Shown one piece after another: positions 1 to 7,007 of a DNA stretch of 8,302 bases (its first letter is position 1; each line of letters begins with the position of its first letter). The DNA is taken from positions 1-8,302 of the forward strand of contig JAHHOC010000113.1 in assembly GCA_018677115.1 (NCBI GenBank), in the 5' to 3' direction. This DNA is from Arenicella sp. (GTDB lineage: Bacteria; Pseudomonadota; Gammaproteobacteria; Arenicellales; Arenicellaceae). The translations under genes and the position numbers were made by a program. A model generated the notes under the pieces. The model had not been told where the DNA came from and searched no databases. It saw only the letters and a list, made by a program, of their open reading frames with translations.

Positions 1-804
1 ACGCTGTTTTACATCAATGTATTTCTCGATATCAAGAAAATCGTCATTGCTTAATACAAAACACCCTTCCGATGCCCAGGGAGAGCGGGCATAGGTATTC
101 GACGGTGTCCCATGTAACCAGATTCCAGACCCTGTGCGTTTGCGGAATCGATCCATTCGATTAGGATAATTGACGGGGAAGGCACCAGCGCCGTAGAGAT
201 CCGGTAATTCTTTGTCGTCGATATACTGGTAAATCGAATAAACGCCAATTGGCGTTTTGAGATCACCCTCAACTTGCTTGCCATAGCCCGCCGAACCTAC
301 TGACATATAGTAATCACGCACCAGCTCAGGCATGCCTTTGTTGTTTTTGTATAAATATAAGCGGCCTTCCAACATGTCGGCGACCACTACGTGCTTGTGG
401 CGACCCATGTCAATTAAACTGGCAGGAAACCCCTTGTGAGTACGGTCTGCAGAAACCGTGGCGTGTAACCAACGGTTTTGCAGTTGATGTTTCAGGCCCC
501 GCACTACCTCTGATTGTGTCGCAATAGACTCACCCACACCACTCAGCGGACGCGCCATAGCTAATAAGATATCAGCCTTCAATAAATGTCCGATTCGGCT
601 TTTTGGAAACCGTTGCAGGTGTCTGTCTACGATGGCTAGTGCAGCTTGCAGGTCACCTCCCTTGATGGCCTTTACTACCTCCAGAACCGCTGGCTCGTAG
701 CTAGCCGCCGACCCCGGAGAATGGACCTCGGCCCGAATGACACCGATGCCGGAAAGCGACAAAACCAGCACCAAAAATAACCAAGAGAAACGATTTAATA
801 ACAT
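1..804 (-). CDS. L,D-transpeptidase (YkuD fold), periplasmic; 3' end cut by the window edge
   Basis: This gene is open from an ATG at 802-804 through base 1 with no stop, giving 268 visible residues of a longer protein. Residues 1-25 are a signal peptide (Arg near the start, a Leu/Val-rich core, then IRA before EV). Residues about 36-85 look like helical, TPR-like hairpins. The catalytic YkuD domain starts near residue 137 (HKHVVVADMLEGRLYLY) and includes the usual KTPIGVYSI segment at 183-191. The active-site signature is clear: H231 in WLHGTP, then S245-E-G-C248, with C248 the expected nucleophile. The family makes 3-3 peptidoglycan cross-links, attaches proteins to peptidoglycan, or trims tetrapeptides (Csd6-type). 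Which activity applies cannot be told from sequence. A GGAAG lies 4 bases before the ATG, a rather tight spacing. The gene follows the Cds6-type gene by 54 bases with no terminator seen, so co-transcription is likely. Confidence 0.93.
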   Translation of the reverse strand, partial: MLLNRFSWLFLVLVLSLSGIGVIRAEVHSPGSAASYEPAVLEVVKAIKGGDLQAALAIVDRHLQRFPKSRIGHLLKADILLAMARPLSGVGESIATQSEVVRGLKHQLQNRWLHATVSADRTHKGFPASLIDMGRHKHVVVADMLEGRLYLYKNNKGMPELVRDYYMSVGSAGYGKQVEGDLKTPIGVYSIYQYIDDKELPDLYGAGAFPVNYPNRMDRFRKRTGSGIWLHGTPSNTYARSPWASEGCFVLSNDDFLDIEKYIDVKQR

Positions 805-858
805 TTGCTTCCGATCAATACCTAAAATCAAATTAGACCAAGGAAAGCACTCCACTGT

Positions 859-2445
859 CTAGCGAATTACTCTTTCTCCAATGATTTTTGCACTGCTCCA
901 GTCATCACCATTTGCTGCAAAACTGAGTCTTTTTCGAATCACATCATCCATTGTATTGGATTTGTAGTGCTGTGAGAACGTGACATCGAAACCCGCGTCG
1001 GTAGTCCTTACATCAAAATTGCTGACCGAGACCTGGATGAAGGTTTTGTTAGTTAACCGCACACGGCGTTGGTCCAGCCATTGTTGGTGTGTAAGCTTGC
1101 CGTTGGTAGGCACATAATCGCTGGCGTAGTGATCAACGTAATCGCTCACAGCCTGACGCGACCAGGCGGCCGCCCAACTGTTAATTAGTTCCACAGCCTG
1201 AGCCTGTTGGCTTTCGTTTCCTGCCAGCGCTTGCTGTGCGGCGCGGCGTTGTTGATCCGCCTGCTGTTCAATTGCCAGTTGTCTGTCAGCCTCCTGCTGG
1301 CGGACTAGTTGCTGCTGTTTGGCCAATGCTTCCTGCCGAGCCTGTTCCCTGGCTTCGTCTATTTCCGCCTGTTTAGCAATTTCCTGCTGGCGGGCTAATT
1401 CTTTCTGTTTGGCCAATTCATTTTCCAATACCAGCTGCTGTTCTTTAGCAAGTTGCTGTTGGGCAAGCAATTCAGCCTCAAGCTTTTCCCTCGCAACTCT
1501 TTCTTGCTCCAATTCGCCATCCAGGGCGGCCTGCTGCTGCTGCGCTTTTAAAACCTGCTCACGCGCGGCAATCAGCTGTGTCTTTTCCTCAGCCTGAATC
1601 CGTTCATTGCTGGCGAGCAGGTTCTGAGTGCGTGCGTTTTGTTCAGAAAGCTGGCTTTGCAGCCCAGCCAGTTGTTGCTGATACTCTGTGCGAATCCTGT
1701 CAATGGTTTCGTTTGCTGACCCCAATTTGTTCTCCGCGAGCTGCAATTTTTCGCTGATTTGTGCCGCAGATTGTGCAGACTGATTTGCCCTGTTTGCTTC
1801 ACTCTGTAAATAGGTAATCCTCTCCTGCAACAGATTCATCTGTTCCTGCTGTACGTCATTTTCAGCAAGGGTGGATACCCTGGGCAATTTTAAAGCGGCA
1901 ATCTTGTCACCTTCCTGCTCCAGCGCATCCTGGTAGGCGTTAGCTGCCAGGGCGCCCAACACTTGCTGCAAACTGGCAAACAACGTGGCGTAATTGTCAT
2001 CGGCATTCAACCCTTGAGTCAAGGTTTGCTGCGCTAGATCCAGCTGGTTGGTTTGTGCATACAAAGCGGCCAGGTTTATGTAGGGCTCGACCAATTTTTT
2101 GTTGCTACCAATTAACTCCTGGTAAATGCGAATGGCAGACCTCGTATTTCCGGAATTGGCGGCACGGCGAGCCTGTTCGAACTTCAATCGCGCGCTTGAA
2201 CTGGGCACAACCGGTTCGGCCGCGGCGCTGCTCAGTGAAATCGGCTCCACTTTGGCCATATATGAACGGTCGGAATCGGCAACTTCACTTACCAGTTCAC
2301 CAGTTTTCCGGGCAACCGCTTGTTCTTCCTCCGCTGGCCACAGCCACCATGCGAACAGGGCGATTAACGCCACTATAATGGCTCTTATGGGCAATCGTTG
2401 GATCATAGTTTTGTGTTTTACTGTTGTAACAGTATGAGAGCGCAT
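859..2445 (-). CDS. Membrane-anchored TPR / coiled-coil protein with C-terminal NTF2-like (Cds6-type) domain
   Basis: This 528-residue protein has four visible parts. A single membrane anchor lies at about 18-37 (IVALIALFAWWLW), which would leave the rest in the periplasm. A TPR-like stretch follows at about 84-178. A long Gln/Ala/Glu/Lys-rich coiled coil, TolA-like in style, spans about 195-408. A C-terminal domain at about 412-528 (INSWAAAW, YVDHYASDYVPTNG, WLDQRRVRL, ending GERVIR) matches my memory of the NTF2-like domain found at the end of Csd6-type L,D-carboxypeptidases; databases name such proteins 'L,D-transpeptidase Cds6 family'. It has no cysteine and no His...SxGC motif, so it is not itself the enzyme. 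The likely role (inference) is a scaffold or substrate-binding partner for the L,D-transpeptidase encoded next. The start is uncertain: neither this ATG nor the in-frame ATG at 2404-2406 (residue 14) has a good ribosome site, and the later one gives a more typical anchor protein (MIQRLPIRAIIVALIAL). Confidence 0.85.
   Translation of the reverse strand: MRSHTVTTVKHKTMIQRLPIRAIIVALIALFAWWLWPAEEEQAVARKTGELVSEVADSDRSYMAKVEPISLSSAAAEPVVPSSSARLKFEQARRAANSGNTRSAIRIYQELIGSNKKLVEPYINLAALYAQTNQLDLAQQTLTQGLNADDNYATLFASLQQVLGALAANAYQDALEQEGDKIAALKLPRVSTLAENDVQQEQMNLLQERITYLQSEANRANQSAQSAAQISEKLQLAENKLGSANETIDRIRTEYQQQLAGLQSQLSEQNARTQNLLASNERIQAEEKTQLIAAREQVLKAQQQQAALDGELEQERVAREKLEAELLAQQQLAKEQQLVLENELAKQKELARQQEIAKQAEIDEAREQARQEALAKQQQLVRQQEADRQLAIEQQADQQRRAAQQALAGNESQQAQAVELINSWAAAWSRQAVSDYVDHYASDYVPTNGKLTHQQWLDQRRVRLTNKTFIQVSVSNFDVRTTDAGFDVTFSQHYKSNTMDDVIRKRLSFAANGDDWSSAKIIGERVIR
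2419..2434. repeat. 16-bp palindrome at the start of the Cds6-type gene, possible operator
   Basis: TACTGTT-GT-AACAGTA is a perfect inverted repeat with 7-bp arms and a 2-bp centre. It falls between the two candidate start codons of the Cds6-type gene (2445 and 2406). If translation begins at the second ATG, the palindrome lies in the untranslated leader, 12 bases before it, where a repressor could act. The half-sites resemble LexA half-sites (CTGT/ACAG), but the spacing is 4 rather than the 8 bases LexA needs. The binding protein is unknown. Confidence 0.4.
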
Positions 2446-2512
2446 CGATGTGAAAAACCTTGTCGCTCACATTGCCGATTGCCTGATCTGCAATCAATTC
2501 ATATTTATCAGG

Positions 2513-2541
2513 ATTTTAACCAAATAGCACAATCCTGTCAC
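2513..2541 (-). promoter_or_regulatory. Sigma70-like promoter for the Cds6-type / L,D-transpeptidase unit
   Basis: Reading the minus strand, a -35 element GTGACA (2536-2541, 5 of 6 consensus) is followed by a 17-base spacer and a -10 element TAAAAT (2513-2518, 5 of 6). Transcription would start near 2506, leaving a leader of about 60 bases to the first ATG or about 100 to the second. It sits downstream of the polA terminator, as expected for an independent unit. The call rests on motif match and position alone. Confidence 0.6.
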
Positions 2542-2564
2542 AGCTTCAGCAAAATAAATCCAGG

Positions 2565-2596
2565 AAAAAACTGCGCGCTCACTGGCTTAGTGTGCG
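2565..2596 (-). terminator. Probable intrinsic terminator of polA, overlapping its stop codon
   Basis: On the minus strand CGCACACT (2589-2596) pairs with AGTGAGCG (2576-2583) in an 8-bp stem with one A-A mismatch and a 5-base loop. Five bases further on comes a run of six T (2565-2570). The polA stop codon lies at the top of the hairpin. The gap between stem and T run, and the mismatch, make it weaker than a textbook terminator. Confidence 0.5.
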
Positions 2597-5295
2597 GTTG
2601 ACCAGTTATCGCCGGAGCCAGCATCAACGACCAGAGGCACTGTCAACTCTACGACTTGCTCCATGATCCTGCATATTTGTTTGCTGGTCTGCCGCACCTT
2701 CGATTTTTTAACCTCGAAAACCAGTTCGTCATGAACTTGCATAATCATTTTGATTTCGGGCGCCTCCCGCTCGAGCCAGTCAGCAACCTCTATCATGGCA
2801 TATTTTATAATATCGGCCGCTGTACCCTGCATTGGCGCATTTATAGCGGTACGCTCGGCGTATTGGCGGACATTGTGGTTACGTGCATTAATGTCGGGCA
2901 GATACAGACGACGCCCGAATACAGTTTCCACATAACCATGCTGGCGGGCAAATTCCCGCGTAGAGTCCATATAATTCTTGACCCCCGGATAACGGGCAAA
3001 ATACTGCTCTATAAACTGTTGTGCCTGCTTGCGTTCAACATTCAACTGTTTTGCCAGACCAAATGCCGACATACCATAAATCAAGCCAAAATTAACCGCT
3101 TTGGCATACCGACGCTGCTCTGCACTGACGTCATTTAGACCAGTGTCAAAAATCTCTGCGGCGGTTGCCTGATGCACATCCAGATCGGCATTGAAGGCCT
3201 CGAGCAGAGCTTCGTCCTGAGACAAGTGAGCCATGATTCGCAATTCAATCTGCGAGTAATCAGCTGCCACGATGCAGTGTCCTGCCGGTGCCACGAAAGC
3301 TTCGCGGATTCGCCGCCCTTCCTCGCTGCGTATTGGAATGTTCTGCAGGTTGGGGTCGCTGGATGACAGCCTGCCTGTGGCAGCTACCGCCTGGTGATAA
3401 GATGTGTGCACACGACCGGTGCGAGGATTAATCATGGTCGGCAATTTGTCGGTGTAGGTGGACTTCAGTTTTCCCAGACTACGGTGTTGTAATATCAATC
3501 TCGGCAGCTCATGTTCTTGAGCCAGTTCCTGTAACACATCTTCTGCAGTTGAGGGTGCGCCCTTGGGTGTTTTCTTCAGCACCGGCAGATCGAGACGGTC
3601 GTACAATATTTCCTGAATCTGTTTGGGCGACGCCAGATTGAATTCGCCTTGCGCCAGATCGTATGCCTCTTGTTCGGTACTTTGCATACTCATCGCCAGT
3701 TGCTGGCTCTGCTGCAACAACATGTTGTCATCAATCAGGACCCCGTTGCGTTCAACTTGTGACAATACGTTCACCAGCGGCATTTCGATTTGCTGGAACA
3801 CGCGATGCAGCTGCGGCACTGCGGTGAGCTTAGGCATCAGTGCGTTATGTAACTGCAAGGTCACATCAGCATCTTCGGCAGCATAGTGACCTGCTTTGTC
3901 TATCTCTACCTGATCAAACGTAAGCTGTGTTTTTCCCTTGCCGGCTATGTCAGAAAAAGATACCGGCTGATGACCAAGATGCAATTGTGACAGGGTATCC
4001 ATATCATGGCGGGAGGCGACGCTGTCGAGCACATAGGATTCAAGCATAGTATCAAATCCAACGCCTCGCATGACAACACCATGGTTAGCCATAACGGAAA
4101 TATCATATTTCAGGTTCTGGCCGATTTTTGGTATTTTCGCGTCCTCTAGCAACGGTTGCAATTGTTGCAATACCCAGTCCCGGTCGAGTTGCTCAGGTAC
4201 ATCCATATAGGAGTGGCCAACTGGCACGTAAGCAGCTTCGCCGGCCTCGGTAGCAAAAGACAATCCAACCAACTCTGCCTGTTGTGCATCCACTGATGTC
4301 GTCTCGGTATCGAAGGCGAATGCATCACTTGCTGCCAGCCGTTCAATCCAGTGCTTAAGCTGCTTTTTGTCGTAAACGATCTGGTAATCACCCTTAATAA
4401 ATTCCCGTACTCCTGTGGCATTGCCTGACAGGACCAAATCCTCACCCAGTTCAGCCAACCATTTCTTAAATTCCAGCTCGGTATAAATTTCCACCAGCCG
4501 GGCCTCGTTGGCCTCACCAACATGCAATTGTTCGGCGGTTTTTTCGACATCCAGGTCACATCGTATGGTGACCAGCTCTCGGGTCAGGGGAATGCGGGGA
4601 ATAAAATCGCGGAAGCTTTCACCCACCTTACCGCCAATCTGGTCGGCATTCTCAATAAGGGCATCCAAACTGCCGTACTCGCTCAACCATTTTACCGCAG
4701 TTTTTGGGCCAACCTTCGGCACGCCTGGAATGTTGTCCGAACTGTCACCAACCAGGGTCAGGTAGTCAATCATCTGATCCGGCCGCACACCATGTTTTTC
4801 CAACACTCCAGCTTCGTCATATTCGACCTTCTTCATAGTGTCGATGAGGTGAACTTGGTCTGTTACGATTTGTGCCAGATCTTTGTCACCGGTAGCCACC
4901 AGCACCGAATCGCCGTTTGCGGAGGCGAGTCTGGCATAGCTACCAATGACGTCATCAGCCTCAACCCCCGGAGTCGCTATCAGCGGAATTCCAAGGGCCT
5001 CAACCGCCCGGTGCACATACTCAACCTGGCTGCGCAATTCGTCCGGCATGGGTGGCCGGTTGGCTTTATATTGGTCATATAGTTCATGCCGAAAGGTTTT
5101 TCCCTTGGCATCAAAAATGGCCACAATACTGGCCTCCGGATAGTCGTTTATCAGGCTTTTGATCATATTGATAGTGCCAAAGACAGCGCCGGTAGGTTGT
5201 CCGGCACTGGTTTGCATGCGCCTTAATTGTGGTACATAGTAGGCACGGAACAAGTAGGACGAGCCATCTATCAGGATCAGTTTGGGTTGCTTCAT
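2587..5295 (-). CDS. polA: DNA polymerase I (5'-nuclease, 3'-5' exonuclease and polymerase)
   Basis: This 902-residue protein has all three PolA domains and is close to the usual gammaproteobacterial length. It fills gaps, removes RNA primers from Okazaki fragments and acts in excision repair. The 5'-nuclease occupies about 1-290: LILIDGSSYLFRAYY, EADDVIG at 112-118, ATGDKDL at 134-140 and the helix-hairpin-helix GDSSDNIPG at 183-191. The 3'-5' exonuclease keeps its metal ligands D329/E331 (FDTET), D398 (NLKYD) and Y471/D475 (YAAED), so proofreading should be active. The polymerase part has motif A with D679 (DYSQIELR), motif B K732-F736-Y740 (KAVNFGLIYG) and motif C with D856 (VHDE). F736 is the position that in E. 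coli (F762) favours dNTPs over ddNTPs. The start fits the conserved N-terminus, although no good ribosome site precedes it. It is divergent from the DUF2782 gene across 106 bases. Confidence 0.99.
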   Translation of the reverse strand: MKQPKLILIDGSSYLFRAYYVPQLRRMQTSAGQPTGAVFGTINMIKSLINDYPEASIVAIFDAKGKTFRHELYDQYKANRPPMPDELRSQVEYVHRAVEALGIPLIATPGVEADDVIGSYARLASANGDSVLVATGDKDLAQIVTDQVHLIDTMKKVEYDEAGVLEKHGVRPDQMIDYLTLVGDSSDNIPGVPKVGPKTAVKWLSEYGSLDALIENADQIGGKVGESFRDFIPRIPLTRELVTIRCDLDVEKTAEQLHVGEANEARLVEIYTELEFKKWLAELGEDLVLSGNATGVREFIKGDYQIVYDKKQLKHWIERLAASDAFAFDTETTSVDAQQAELVGLSFATEAGEAAYVPVGHSYMDVPEQLDRDWVLQQLQPLLEDAKIPKIGQNLKYDISVMANHGVVMRGVGFDTMLESYVLDSVASRHDMDTLSQLHLGHQPVSFSDIAGKGKTQLTFDQVEIDKAGHYAAEDADVTLQLHNALMPKLTAVPQLHRVFQQIEMPLVNVLSQVERNGVLIDDNMLLQQSQQLAMSMQSTEQEAYDLAQGEFNLASPKQIQEILYDRLDLPVLKKTPKGAPSTAEDVLQELAQEHELPRLILQHRSLGKLKSTYTDKLPTMINPRTGRVHTSYHQAVAATGRLSSSDPNLQNIPIRSEEGRRIREAFVAPAGHCIVAADYSQIELRIMAHLSQDEALLEAFNADLDVHQATAAEIFDTGLNDVSAEQRRYAKAVNFGLIYGMSAFGLAKQLNVERKQAQQFIEQYFARYPGVKNYMDSTREFARQHGYVETVFGRRLYLPDINARNHNVRQYAERTAINAPMQGTAADIIKYAMIEVADWLEREAPEIKMIMQVHDELVFEVKKSKVRQTSKQICRIMEQVVELTVPLVVDAGSGDNWSTAH

Positions 5296-5401
5296 AATTG
5301 TGGGCGTTGGGAGCCACTAATGCCATTCATTCCGGCAATCGATTGAGTTGATTATGATACCATGCACTGCATAGCAAGGCCTTTGTCCGGAGAAGGGTAA
5401 G
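5296..5401. promoter_or_regulatory. Divergent promoter region between polA and the DUF2782 gene
   Basis: This 106-base spacer must carry the start signals for both neighbours. It contains a -10-like TATGAT on the plus strand (5353-5358) and, on the minus strand, an overlapping CATAAT (5351-5356), each one mismatch from consensus. Neither has a convincing -35 at the right distance. Two small dyads are present: CAATCGATTG (5336-5345) and ATGCACTGCAT (5362-5372). The regulatory role is inferred from gene orientation; the individual elements are weak. Confidence 0.35.
5391..5397 (+). promoter_or_regulatory. Ribosome binding site of the DUF2782 gene
   Basis: AGAAGGG lies 4 bases before the ATG at 5402 and is the clearest purine-rich ribosome site in the window. 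It supports that start codon. By contrast polA, zapE and the carbonic anhydrase-like gene have no obvious Shine-Dalgarno sequence. Confidence 0.65.
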
Positions 5402-5785
5402 ATGATCAGACACATACCAACAACGTTTCTCATATCATTGCTCGCCAGCGCAACATATATATCTGCTATCGCCGCAGATGAGCCCGCTGCACCACCCACT
5501 ATGGGACAGGAAACCAAAGGGGTTCCGGCACTGCCCGAAACCCGACCGGATTTGCAAGGCGAAGATGACCCGCTATCGGACAGCGGCACGTTAAGTGCCC
5601 TTGGGACCACCCGTGTAACCGAATCAAAGCGTGAAAACGGGCAGGTTTATCGGATTGAAGTTGAGCATTCTCTGGGTGGCACACAATACATTGAGGAGCT
5701 GGATTCCGATGGCGTCATTGAATCAACCAATAACGATATTGAACAAACCCCCAATTTGCCTAAATGGAAACTCGGTTCCTGGTAG
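5402..5785 (+). CDS. DUF2782 family secreted protein, function unknown
   Basis: This is a 127-residue protein with an N-terminal signal peptide (MIRHIPTTFLISLLASATYISAIAA, cleavage near residue 25), so it should act in the periplasm or envelope. Residues 26-60 are Pro/Gly/Asp-rich and probably disordered. The conserved part is about 72-127: a short beta-rich segment (YRIEVEHSLGGTQYIEELDSDG) ending in PKWKLGSW, where the Pro-x-Trp-x-Leu...Trp ending is what I associate with DUF2782. Its position divergent from polA also fits; in Pseudomonas I recall a DUF2782 gene between polA and thrB. There is no cysteine for lipid attachment and no recognisable catalytic motif. The role is unknown. It converges on zapE with 37 bases between stop codons. 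Confidence 0.85.
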   Translation: MIRHIPTTFLISLLASATYISAIAADEPAAPPTMGQETKGVPALPETRPDLQGEDDPLSDSGTLSALGTTRVTESKRENGQVYRIEVEHSLGGTQYIEELDSDGVIESTNNDIEQTPNLPKWKLGSW

Positions 5786-5817
5786 CGGGCAGTTCGAAGT
5801 TACCGGCGCACGCCAGA

Positions 5818-5844
5818 TAAAACTAGGCCTTATGGGATAAGGCC
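5818..5844 (-). terminator. Intrinsic terminator of zapE formed by its last codons
   Basis: GGCCTTAT (5826-5833) and ATAAGGCC (5837-5844) are perfect 8-bp arms around a 3-base loop. Read on the minus strand, the hairpin is made of the last zapE codons (ending His-Lys-Ala) and is followed by the stop TAG and a TTTT run (5819-5822), as in an intrinsic terminator. The T run is short. On the plus strand nothing T-rich follows the hairpin, so termination of the DUF2782 transcript would be weaker. Confidence 0.65.
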
Positions 5845-6920
5845 AGATAGTCGTGTGATTGCATCTCCTGTAGGCGACTGAGTGTGCGCTTAAACTCAAA
5901 GGCATTTCGAGTTCCCTGATAAAGTTGCTCAACCGGCGCGTAAGCTGACACAATCAGTTTAACGTTGTGATCATAAAGCACATCGACCAAATTAATAAAT
6001 CGGCGCGCTTGATCCTCATGCTGCCGATCCATTACCGGCACACGGGAGAGTAGCAGGGAATGAAAACACAGGGCCAACTCAATATAGTCGTTCTGTGAAC
6101 GGGGGCCGTCACACAGTTCGGCAAAATGAAACCAGATAACTCCATCGGCACGCTTGATTGATTGCAATTCTCTACCTTCCACACAAATGGTTGCGCCATC
6201 CACCCCACGGTCAGGCGCGAGGTGAATGAAATTATGCGCCATACCTTGCTCAGCAGCCTCGTTAATCGGGTGAAAGTAGGTTTCTGCTTTATCCAAAAAC
6301 CGCAGGCGGTAATCGATCCCCGAATCCAAGTTAACAACATCGGTGTGTTGATAGATCAAATCAATCGCCGGCAAAAACAATTCCCGTTGCAGGCCGCCTG
6401 CATACAGATCCTTCGGTTCAACATTGGAGGTCGCTACCAGCGTTACACCTTCATCAAACAGCACTTTCAAGAGGCGCGCTAGCGTTACCGCGTCTGCCAC
6501 ATCGTGAACCACAAATTCGTCAAAGCAAAGAATGCGGGTTTGTTGTGCAAACTGCTTGCCAATTGTCACCAGGGGATCACTCTGATCACTTAATTCCTTG
6601 CGCTGGGCATGTACACGCTGCATAAAGCGATGGAAATGCATACGTCGTTTTTCATCAAACGGCAAGCAGTCATAGAACATATCAACCAGATAGGTTTTAC
6701 CCCTACCTACACCGCCCCAGAAATACAAGCCTTGTACCGGTGTTGAGTCCACCTCTTTGAGGCCGAGCTTGTGCAGCCAGCTGGTTTTCTTTTGCTGTTG
6801 CGCCAGCAACTGATCAAACAAGCGCTGCAGGTGATCCACCGCTTGTCGTTGCGCCTCGTCGGGCTCGAACTCAGTCTCCTTCAGGTTTTGACGGTAGCGG
6901 GATAGCGGCGTGGAGGCCAT
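5823..6920 (-). CDS. zapE: Cell division protein ZapE (AFG1-family P-loop ATPase)
   Basis: This 365-residue protein, near the 375 of E. coli ZapE, has the features of the AFG1/ZapE ATPase family. The Walker A motif is GGVGRGKT at 69-76 with the following YLVDMFYD, Walker B is LCFDEF at 131-136 (D134/E135), and the sensor-like ATSN is at 163-166. GLQRELFLPAI at 176-186 is the family's usual segment after the sensor. In E. coli ZapE acts at the division ring late in constriction and affects FtsZ bundling in an ATP-dependent way; the mitochondrial relative is AFG1/LACE1. It is a cytoplasmic protein with no signal peptide. The start fits the usual N-terminus (PLSRYRQ near residue 5), though no clear ribosome site precedes it. 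It diverges from the carbonic anhydrase-like gene across 87 bases. Confidence 0.95.
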   Translation of the reverse strand: MASTPLSRYRQNLKETEFEPDEAQRQAVDHLQRLFDQLLAQQQKKTSWLHKLGLKEVDSTPVQGLYFWGGVGRGKTYLVDMFYDCLPFDEKRRMHFHRFMQRVHAQRKELSDQSDPLVTIGKQFAQQTRILCFDEFVVHDVADAVTLARLLKVLFDEGVTLVATSNVEPKDLYAGGLQRELFLPAIDLIYQHTDVVNLDSGIDYRLRFLDKAETYFHPINEAAEQGMAHNFIHLAPDRGVDGATICVEGRELQSIKRADGVIWFHFAELCDGPRSQNDYIELALCFHSLLLSRVPVMDRQHEDQARRFINLVDVLYDHNVKLIVSAYAPVEQLYQGTRNAFEFKRTLSRLQEMQSHDYLALSHKA

Positions 6921-7007
6921 TGTTAGAATTGTTTGATGTTTGCTATCGGGTTCGAATGAGTTTACCGTAACGGGATCGTTTTTTGTTGGAATTGTCGATG
7001 TGTCAAG

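Noticed and set aside
1319..1597. Plus-strand Cys/Ser-rich open frame
   Set aside because: It is the antisense shadow of the Gln-rich coiled-coil codons (CTG/TTG runs), not a metal-binding or toxin peptide.
2419..2434. LexA (SOS) box
   Set aside because: Half-sites match, but the spacer is 4 bases and not the 8 required by known gammaproteobacterial LexA.
2477..2512. Attenuator-like alternative hairpins (GATTGC/GCAATC and CCTGAT/ATCAGG) in the leader of the Cds6-type gene
   Set aside because: The ATCAGG arm lies at or before the predicted transcription start, so the alternative pair would not be transcribed; the remaining stem is only 6 bp.
6976..7004. Perfect TTGACA (-35) on the minus strand at 6999-7004 as a zapE promoter
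   Set aside because: At 16-18 bases spacing the -10 position reads AAAAAA, AAAAAC or AAAACG, and no better -10 fits, so a promoter cannot be supported.
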